From Caballeronia arvi (GTDB lineage Bacteria; Pseudomonadota; Gammaproteobacteria; Burkholderiales; Burkholderiaceae), in NCBI RefSeq assembly GCF_001544695.2, contig NZ_FCOM02000024.1, forward strand, positions 43,478-107,477: a DNA stretch of 64,000 bases, given 5' to 3'. Shown piece by piece: positions 57,998-64,000 of the stretch. The notes below the pieces were generated by a model that saw only the letters and a list, made by a program, of their open reading frames with translations, had not been told where the DNA came from and searched no databases. Position 1 is the stretch's first letter, and each line of letters opens with the position of its first letter. A program made the translations under genes and the position numbers.

Positions 57998-59334
57998 GCG
58001 CGGCTCCCGAGCGGCGCGGGCGCGCTCGCATCCTGAGCGCTTTCGGCGGCTTTTTGCGCAGCCTTCAGTCCGCGCTTGAGATCGTCGATGAGATCGTCCG
58101 GATCTTCGAGGCCGATCGACAGGCGCACGCAACCCGGCCCGATGCCCGCAGCCGCGAGCGCGGCGGCGTCCATGCGAAAGTGCGTTGTCGAGGCGGGATG
58201 GATCACGAGCGAACGGGCGTCGCCGACGTTCGCGAGATGCGAGAAGAGCGTGAGCGTTTCGATGAACTTTCGCGCCGCGGGCACGCCACCCTTGATATCG
58301 AAGCTGAACACCGCGCCCGCGCCGCGCGGCAGGAGGCGCGCGGCGAGCGCGTGATCGCGATGGGTCGGCAATTCGGGGTAGGCCACGCCCTCGACCGCCG
58401 GCGATTTCAGCAGGAAGTCGATCACCTTGCGCGTATTCGCGACATGCCGATCCATGCGCAGCGGCAAAGTCTCGATGCCTTGAAGCAGTTGCCACGCCGC
58501 CTGCGGATGCAGACATGCGCCGAAATCGCGCAGGCCTTCGCGCCGGGCGCGCAACAGGAACGGCGCGACGGTGCTTTCTTCCGCGAACACCATGCCGTGA
58601 AAACCCGCGTAAGGCTCGGTGAACTCGGGAAAGCGTCCACTTGCCGCGAAGTCGAACGTGCCGCCATCGACGAGCACGCCGCCGATCGTCGTTCCGTGTC
58701 CGCCGAGAAACTTCGTCGCGGAGTGATAGACGAGATCCGCGCCATGTTCGAACGATCGCAGCAGATACGGCGTCGTGAACGTGGAATCGACCAGCAGCGG
58801 CACGCCGTGCTCATGTGCGATCTCCGCGACGCCCGCGATATCGAGCACATCGAGCCCGGGATTGCCGAGCGTTTCGCCGAAGAAAAGCCGCGTGTCGGGC
58901 CGCGCGGCCGCGCGCCACGCGTCGAGATCGTGCGGCGGCACGAAAGTCGTCTCAATGCCGAAGCGCCGCAGCGTGTAATGCAGCAGATTGTGCGAGCCGC
59001 CGTAGAGCGCGCTCGACGCGACCACATGCGAGCCCGCGCCCATCAGCGTGGCGATCGCCAGATGCAGCGCGGCCTGTCCGCTCGCCGTGCCGATCGCGCC
59101 GACGCCGCCTTCGAGCGCGGCCACGCGTTCTTCGAACACCGCGACGGTCGGGTTCGAGATGCGCGAATAGACATGCCCCGAGCGCTCCATGTTGAAGAGC
59201 GCGGCGGCGTGATCGGAGTCGCGGAAGGTGAACGAGGTGGTCTGATAAATCGGCGTCGCGCGGGCGCCGGTAACGGGATCGGGCGCGGCGCCCGCGTGCA
59301 GCGCGAGCGTGTCGAAACGATTGGCTGGCATCAT
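57994..59334 (-). CDS. O-acetylhomoserine sulfhydrylase-type enzyme (Cys/Met metabolism PLP family)
   Basis: The product of about 446 residues is a PLP enzyme that makes homocysteine from O-acetylhomoserine and sulfide, a route into methionine. Family marks are FDTLALHAGAAPDPVTGARA, PIYQTTSFTF and the catalytic lysine in HSATKFLGGHG. The long C-terminal region, with RLSIGLEDPDDLIDDL, fits the MetY type. Start at 59334 or one codon later; no ribosome site is clear. Related gamma-lyases cannot be excluded by sequence alone. Confidence 0.92.
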   Translation of the reverse strand: MMPANRFDTLALHAGAAPDPVTGARATPIYQTTSFTFRDSDHAAALFNMERSGHVYSRISNPTVAVFEERVAALEGGVGAIGTASGQAALHLAIATLMGAGSHVVASSALYGGSHNLLHYTLRRFGIETTFVPPHDLDAWRAAARPDTRLFFGETLGNPGLDVLDIAGVAEIAHEHGVPLLVDSTFTTPYLLRSFEHGADLVYHSATKFLGGHGTTIGGVLVDGGTFDFAASGRFPEFTEPYAGFHGMVFAEESTVAPFLLRARREGLRDFGACLHPQAAWQLLQGIETLPLRMDRHVANTRKVIDFLLKSPAVEGVAYPELPTHRDHALAARLLPRGAGAVFSFDIKGGVPAARKFIETLTLFSHLANVGDARSLVIHPASTTHFRMDAAALAAAGIGPGCVRLSIGLEDPDDLIDDLKRGLKAAQKAAESAQDASAPAPLGSRA

Positions 59335-59582
59335 GAGCGGCCGGCGCGCGTAATGGCGCCGGCATGCGGCGAAATGAGGGTCAATCATCGTAACATCGGA
59401 AGCGCGCGCTCAAACCTAGGGCGAACGCGCGGCCGCGAATCGGGCAAAGCCTTGTCCGTTCGGCCAGTGCGGGCGTTCCGGCGGCGCGCCCGGCTTTCCT
59501 TTTGCGGGCCTTTCCGATAGCATCGACTGATCGTTTCATCAACGTTTGGGCATCCGCACCGGCATTTCGCGAGGAGACAGTC

Positions 59583-60035
59583 ATGCGAGTCAGCGACATT
59601 CTGAAAGTAAAGGGCAACACGCTGTTCACCGTGACACCCGACACCCCGCTCTCCGACGCAGTCGACACGATGGCGGCGCATGACATCGGCTCGCTCGTCG
59701 TGATGGAATATGGCGATCTGGTCGGCATGCTGACCTTCCGCGAAATCATCCTCATCCTGCACAATAACGGCGGCGCCGTCGGCACGACCACGATTCGCAA
59801 GATCATGGACGACCATCCGCTCACGTGCACACCGGAAACCGATGTCAACGAAGTGCGCCGCATGATGCTGGAGCATCACGTGCGCTATCTGCCGGTCATG
59901 GAAAAGCGCCAGTTGATGGGCGTCATCTCGTTCTACGACGTCGCCAAGGCGGTCGTGGAAGAGCAGGGCTTCGAGAATCGCATGCTGAAGGCGTATATCC
60001 GCGACTGGCCCGAGCAGCAGGAAGAAGCGCGTTGA
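59583..60035 (+). CDS. CBS-domain protein
   Basis: The 150-residue product is a pair of CBS domains (about 7-60 and 76-130), modules that bind adenine nucleotides and often sense energy state. Key segments are TPLSDAVDTMAAHDIGSLVV and DVNEVRRMMLEHHVRYLPVM. There is no catalytic domain. GAGGAGA seven bases before the ATG makes the start sure. A terminator follows. Confidence 0.94.
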   Translation: MRVSDILKVKGNTLFTVTPDTPLSDAVDTMAAHDIGSLVVMEYGDLVGMLTFREIILILHNNGGAVGTTTIRKIMDDHPLTCTPETDVNEVRRMMLEHHVRYLPVMEKRQLMGVISFYDVAKAVVEEQGFENRMLKAYIRDWPEQQEEAR

Positions 60036-60108
60036 GCATCGTTGACGGTGCTGCGAAGTTCCGCGCTTCGCGGCATTGCCGATACTATGCGCAGAGTTCA
60101 TCATCCGA

Positions 60109-60133
60109 AGCGCGCCGACGGCGCGTTTTTTTT
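60109..60133 (+). terminator. Intrinsic terminator of the CBS gene
   Basis: CGCGCC and GGCGCG pair around GAC, extended by an A-U and a G-U pair, followed by eight T. It lies about 75 bases after the CBS stop. Confidence 0.8.
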
Positions 60134-60240
60134 CGTCTGGCCTAAGGGTGCGATGTCATCCCGCGGCCCGGTTTTCGTACTATCCGGATTCGGTCGCCGC
60201 GCTTACGCGATCAACGCCGGACTTCACTATCCCGCAAGAC

Positions 60241-62181
60241 ATGAGTGACAAATCGCTGCGCGCCGCGTCGCGCACTTCCCGACGTTCTTCGACCGAAGGC
60301 GAAAGCCAGTTCCGCCTGATGCGCCAACGTCGTTTCGCGCCGTTCTTCTGGACGCAGTTTCTCGGCGCGATGAACGACAACGTCTTCAAGGTCGGATTCA
60401 CGTCGCTGGTGACGTTCCAGGCCGCGCGCTTTTCCGGCGTCGATCCGAAGACCGCCGCGTTTCTCATCTCCGCGATCTTCATCGTGCCGTTTGTGCTCTT
60501 TTCGGCGACGTCCGGCCAGATCGCCGACAAATACGACAAGGCCGTGCTCGCGCGCCTCGTGAAGAGCTTCGAGATCGTCGTGATGCTGATCGGCGGCGCG
60601 GGCTTCGTGCTGCACAGCGCGCCGCTGCTCTACGCGTGCACGTTCCTGATGGGCGTGCATTCGACCGTGTTCGGGCCGGTGAAATATGCGTATCTGCCGC
60701 AGCATCTCGATTCGCATGAGCTCGTCGGCGGTAACGGGCTCGTCGAGATGGGCACGTTCGTCGCAATTCTGATCGGGACGATCATCGGCGGGGCGGCGGC
60801 GGGCGCGTCCGACCACGGCGCGATGCTGCTCGCGGCCGCGTGCCTCGCGTTCGCAGTGATCGGGCGCGTTGCATCGGCATTCGTGCCGAAGTCAGAGGCG
60901 CCGCAGCCGGACCTGCGCATCAACTGGAATCCGGTTTCGGAGACGTGGCGCAATCTGAAGCTGGCGAAGCAGGACCGCACGGTGTTTCTGAGCCTGCTCG
61001 GCATTTCGTGGCTGTGGTTCGTCGGCGCGACCTTTCTGACGTCGTTCTTCAATTTCGCGAAGGACGTGCTGTCCGCGAATCCCGATGTCGTGACGATCCT
61101 GCTCGCGACGTTTTCCATCGGCATCGGCACTGGTTCGTTGTTGTGCGAGCGACTCTCGAAGCGGCGCGTCGAGATCGGGCTCGTGCCGCTCGGTTCCATC
61201 GGCATCAGCGTGTTTGCGATCGATCTGTTTTTCGCGAGTCACGGCATCGCGCCGGCGGGACACCTGCTCGGCGTGCCGGAATTCCTGCAAGTGTGGACGC
61301 ACTGGCGCATTCTCGCGGACCTGTTCCTGCTCGCGATGTTCGGTGGCTTCTACAGCGTGCCGCTCTATGCGCTGATCCAGGCGCGCAGTCAGCCTACGCA
61401 TCGCGCGCGCATCATCGCGGCGAACAACATCCTCAACTCGTTCTTCATGATCGTCTCGGCGCTGATGGCGCTCGCGCTCACGTCGATCGGCGTCGGCATT
61501 CCCGGGCTCTTCCTGACGACGGCGCTGCTCAATGTCGTGGTCGCCGTGTATATCTATTCGCTCGTGCCGGAGTTCTTGCTGCGCTTCATCGCGTGGATGC
61601 TGGTGCATACGTTTTATCGCATCCGTCTCGTCGATGCCGGGCGCATTCCGGCGCACGGTCCGGCGGTGCTCGTGTGCAATCACGTGAGCTTCGTCGATGC
61701 AGTCGTCATCATGGCCGAAAGTCCGCGGCCGATCCGCTTCGTGATGGATCACCGGATCTTTCGCACGCCGCTGATCGGCCGGCTGTTCCGTCGCGTGAAG
61801 GCGATTCCGATCGCGCCCGCGCACGAAGACGCGCACATGCTCGAACGCGCTTATGAGGAATGCGCGAAGGCGCTGGATGACGGCGATCTCGTCTGCATTT
61901 TTCCCGAAGGCAAGCTGACGCGCGACGGCGAGATGAACCCGTTCAGGCGCGGCATCTCGGAGATTCTGAAGCGTCATCCGGCGCCCGTCGTGCCGATGGC
62001 GTTGCGTGGACTCTGGGGCAGCGTGTTTTCGCGCCACGAAGACGCGCAGTGGCCGCGCCCGATTCATCGCGGGGCGATGACGCGTCTCACGCTCGCGGTC
62101 GGCGAGCCGATCGCGCCGGAAGACGCGACGCCCGCGCATCTGCAGGAGGTCGTGTCGGCCTTGCGCGGCGCGCGGCGGTAG
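60241..62181 (+). CDS. Fused MFS lysophospholipid transporter and 1-acylglycerol-3-phosphate acyltransferase (LplT-PlsC type)
   Basis: The 646-residue product joins two modules. Residues about 30-430 form a 12-helix MFS transporter with the start FWTQFLGAMNDNVFKVG, as in LplT. Residues about 450-640 are a PlsC-like acyltransferase with the HX4D motif VCNHVSFVDAV, FVMDHRIFRTPL, and the glycerophosphate-binding IFPEGKLTRDG. It should flip lysophospholipid inward and re-acylate it. E. coli splits these roles between LplT and Aas; here there is no acyl-ACP synthetase module. No strong ribosome site is seen. Confidence 0.92.
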   Translation: MSDKSLRAASRTSRRSSTEGESQFRLMRQRRFAPFFWTQFLGAMNDNVFKVGFTSLVTFQAARFSGVDPKTAAFLISAIFIVPFVLFSATSGQIADKYDKAVLARLVKSFEIVVMLIGGAGFVLHSAPLLYACTFLMGVHSTVFGPVKYAYLPQHLDSHELVGGNGLVEMGTFVAILIGTIIGGAAAGASDHGAMLLAAACLAFAVIGRVASAFVPKSEAPQPDLRINWNPVSETWRNLKLAKQDRTVFLSLLGISWLWFVGATFLTSFFNFAKDVLSANPDVVTILLATFSIGIGTGSLLCERLSKRRVEIGLVPLGSIGISVFAIDLFFASHGIAPAGHLLGVPEFLQVWTHWRILADLFLLAMFGGFYSVPLYALIQARSQPTHRARIIAANNILNSFFMIVSALMALALTSIGVGIPGLFLTTALLNVVVAVYIYSLVPEFLLRFIAWMLVHTFYRIRLVDAGRIPAHGPAVLVCNHVSFVDAVVIMAESPRPIRFVMDHRIFRTPLIGRLFRRVKAIPIAPAHEDAHMLERAYEECAKALDDGDLVCIFPEGKLTRDGEMNPFRRGISEILKRHPAPVVPMALRGLWGSVFSRHEDAQWPRPIHRGAMTRLTLAVGEPIAPEDATPAHLQEVVSALRGARR

Positions 62182-62235
62182 ATGGCGCTGGCATAATAGC
62201 GGTTTCCCCCGACACTTTTTTTCAGGTCGACGCTC

Positions 62236-63342
62236 ATGTCCGGCAATACCCTTGGCACGCTCTTCACCGTCACGAATTTCGGCGAATCGCATGGACCGGC
62301 GATCGGCTGCGTGATCGACGGCTGCCCGCCGGGCATGGCGCTCTCGCAAGCCGATATCCAGATCGAACTCGATCGCCGCCGCCCCGGTACGTCGCGGCAC
62401 GTCACGCAGCGTCGGGAAGCCGATCAGGTCGAGATTCTTTCCGGCGTCTTCGAAGGCGTGACGACGGGCACGCCCATCGCGCTCCTGATCCGCAACACCG
62501 ATCAGCGCAGCAAGGACTACGGCAACATCGCGCAGACGTTCCGTCCCGGTCACGCGGACTACACCTACTGGCAGAAGTACGGCGTGCGCGATTATCGCGG
62601 CGGCGGCCGTTCGTCGGCGCGGCTGACTGCGCCGACGGTGGCCGCGGGTGCGGTCGCGAAGAAGTGGCTGCGCGAGAAGTTCGGGCTCGAGACGCGCGGC
62701 TGCATGAGCGCGCTGGGCGATATCGACATTCCGTTCGTCGACTGGCAGCACGTGCAGGAGAATCCTTTCTTCTCGCCGAACGCGGATGTCGTCCCGCAGC
62801 TCGAGGAATACATGGACAACCTGCGCCGCGACGGCGATTCGGTCGGCGCGCGCATCGAAGTCGTGGCGACGGGCGTGCCGGTCGGTTTGGGCGAGCCGCT
62901 TTACGACCGTCTGGATGCCGACATCGCCCACGCGATGATGGGACTCAACGCGGTCAAAGCTGTCGAGATCGGCGCGGGGTTCGCGAGCGTCGCGCAGCGC
63001 GGCTCGCAGCACGGCGACGAAATGACACCCGAGGGTTTCGCGACCAACAACGCGGGCGGCATTCTCGGCGGCATTTCGAGCGGGCAGGACATTCGCGTGT
63101 CGATCGCGATCAAGCCGACGTCGAGCATCCGCACGCCGCGCCAGTCGATCGATCAGGAAGGTGCTGCCGCTACCGTCGAAACCTTCGGCCGTCACGATCC
63201 GTGCGTCGGCATTCGTGCGACGCCGATCGCGGAAGCGCTGCTCGCACTGGTGCTGATGGACCACGCGCTGCGTCATCGGGCGCAATGCGGCGATGTGATC
63301 GTCGGTACGCCGAAGATCGCGGCGCAAATGCCGGCGAAATAA
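62236..63342 (+). CDS. aroC: Chorismate synthase
   Basis: Chorismate synthase makes chorismate, the branch point for aromatic amino acids, from EPSP with reduced FMN. The 368-residue product has the signatures GESHGPAIGCVIDGCPPG, RPGHADYTYWQKYG and GGGRSSARLTAPTVA. FATNNAGGILGGISSGQDI binds the phosphate. It is 54 bases after the previous gene. Confidence 0.97.
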   Translation: MSGNTLGTLFTVTNFGESHGPAIGCVIDGCPPGMALSQADIQIELDRRRPGTSRHVTQRREADQVEILSGVFEGVTTGTPIALLIRNTDQRSKDYGNIAQTFRPGHADYTYWQKYGVRDYRGGGRSSARLTAPTVAAGAVAKKWLREKFGLETRGCMSALGDIDIPFVDWQHVQENPFFSPNADVVPQLEEYMDNLRRDGDSVGARIEVVATGVPVGLGEPLYDRLDADIAHAMMGLNAVKAVEIGAGFASVAQRGSQHGDEMTPEGFATNNAGGILGGISSGQDIRVSIAIKPTSSIRTPRQSIDQEGAAATVETFGRHDPCVGIRATPIAEALLALVLMDHALRHRAQCGDVIVGTPKIAAQMPAK

Positions 63343-63345
63343 AAA

Positions 63346-63375
63346 AGGGCGCCAATCTCGACGCCCTCTGTCTTT
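63346..63375. terminator. Weak hairpin between aroC and the convergent ETF-QO gene
   Basis: AGGGCG and CGCCCT pair over six bases with a ten-base loop. On the plus strand CTGTCTTTTC follows, and on the minus strand the A-run (63341-63346) becomes a T-run. It could end transcription from both sides. Confidence 0.45.
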
Positions 63376-63382
63376 TCAGACC

Positions 63383-64000
63383 TTACATATTCGGATAATT
63401 CGGCCCGCCACCGCCTTCCGGCGTGACCCATACGATGTTCTGCGTCGGGTCCTTGATGTCGCAGGTCTTGCAGTGCACGCAGTTCTGCGCGTTGATTTGC
63501 AGGCGCTCGCTGCCGTCGTCGGACTTGACGAACTCATACACCGCGGCGGGGCAATAGCGGCTTTCCGGTCCCGCATACGTGCGCAGATTCACGTTGACCG
63601 GCACGCTCGGATCTTTCAGCGTCAGGTGCGCCGGCTGATTCTCCTCATGATTCGTGTTCGAGATGAACACCGACGAGAGACGATCGAACGTGAGCTTGCC
63701 ATCGGGCTTCGGATAGACGATCGGCTTGCACTGCGAGGCCGGCCTCAGCATCTCGTGATCCCAATGCTGATGATGCAGCGTCCACGGCACGTTGCCGCCC
63801 ATCACTTTCTGTTCCAGGCCGACCATGAAGGTGCCGAGATACAGGCCCTTGCTCATCCACTGCTTGAAGTTGCGCGCGCGATGCAGCTCGGTCTTGAGCC
63901 AGGAGGTATCGAACGCTTCGGGGTAGGCCGCGAGCTCGTCGTTCTGACGGCCCGCCTGCACGGCATCGAACGCAGCTTCGGCCGCCATCTTGCCGGACTT
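63383..64000 (-). CDS. Electron transfer flavoprotein-ubiquinone oxidoreductase, C-terminal part (cut by window end)
   Basis: Only the last 205 or so residues are visible; the gene continues beyond the window. The sequence carries the ETF-QO [4Fe-4S] domain: cysteines in SRYCPAAVYEF and NCVHCKTCDIKDP, then TPEGGGGPNYPNM at the end. ETF-QO passes electrons from electron transfer flavoprotein, fed by fatty-acid and amino-acid oxidation, to ubiquinone at the inner membrane. It converges on aroC. Confidence 0.95.
   Translation of the reverse strand, partial: KSGKMAAEAAFDAVQAGRQNDELAAYPEAFDTSWLKTELHRARNFKQWMSKGLYLGTFMVGLEQKVMGGNVPWTLHHQHWDHEMLRPASQCKPIVYPKPDGKLTFDRLSSVFISNTNHEENQPAHLTLKDPSVPVNVNLRTYAGPESRYCPAAVYEFVKSDDGSERLQINAQNCVHCKTCDIKDPTQNIVWVTPEGGGGPNYPNM

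Noticed and set aside
60892..63327. An 811-codon minus-strand frame opposite the acyltransferase fusion and aroC
   Set aside because: It spans two real genes in antisense and shows only low-complexity basic and acidic sequence.

Overview
The window is GC-rich, densely coding DNA from a beta-proteobacterium of the Burkholderiaceae, most likely Paraburkholderia, Caballeronia or Burkholderia. I infer this from gene content and order: a bfd-tonB-exbB iron operon, DUF2968 and H1-tail proteins, an AST arginine operon next to a HisQMP-type ABC transporter, an AaeB-type efflux set beside a LysR gene, and Burkholderia-style porin and phytase-like proteins. It looks like chromosome. I see no insertion sequence, integrase, prophage or CRISPR array.

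Layout. 1-3.8 kb is iron and cell wall: exbB, tonB, a 20-residue micro-ORF and bfd behind a Fur-like box, then bfr-murI behind a second Fur-like box. 3.8-11 kb is central metabolism: class I fumarase, a YqhA-type membrane protein, and acs-DUF485-symporter for acetate uptake and activation. A tRNA-Ser(GGA) follows, then a gene-poor stretch with three small unknown proteins. 12.8-19.3 kb has a phosphorus theme: a CHAD protein, a PiT phosphate transporter, a phytase-like protein and a glycerophosphodiester phosphodiesterase lipoprotein preceded by a good Pho-box candidate. 19.4-24.3 kb holds small accessory proteins (DUF2968, KTSC-like, PRC-barrel, RNase H-like, SDR). 24.5-28.9 kb holds a porin, a LysE exporter, a POT peptide transporter, initiator tRNA-fMet and rpsU. 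29-33 kb holds a ferredoxin coupled to YigZ, a GNAT acetyltransferase and a CSS/EAL phosphodiesterase.

33.1-44.8 kb is the main functional unit. A basic amino-acid ABC transporter (two permeases and an ATPase), a GlxA/ArgR-type regulator, all enzymes of the arginine succinyltransferase pathway (astC, two AstA subunits, astD, astB, astE) and, last, the binding protein lie in one direction and end at a strong terminator. Together they import arginine or ornithine and degrade it to glutamate and succinate. 44.8-50.8 kb is a tripartite aromatic-acid-type efflux system with a divergent LysR regulator and an inverted-repeat operator candidate. 51-64 kb is mixed housekeeping: SRAP DNA-crosslink protein, metallophosphoesterase, FAD oxidoreductase, WrbA-like, YihY, Mpo1-like, alpha/beta hydrolase, O-acetylhomoserine sulfhydrylase, CBS protein, a fused MFS-acyltransferase, chorismate synthase, and the C-terminal part of ETF-ubiquinone oxidoreductase cut by the window edge.

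No clear novel defence or mobile system is visible. The most interesting leads are the micro-ORF in the tonB operon, the two Fur-like boxes, the Pho box with its phosphate neighbourhood, the H1-tail protein, and the regulatory repeats. Start codons were chosen by eye from Shine-Dalgarno spacing and family alignment from memory. No similarity search or numerical composition analysis was run.
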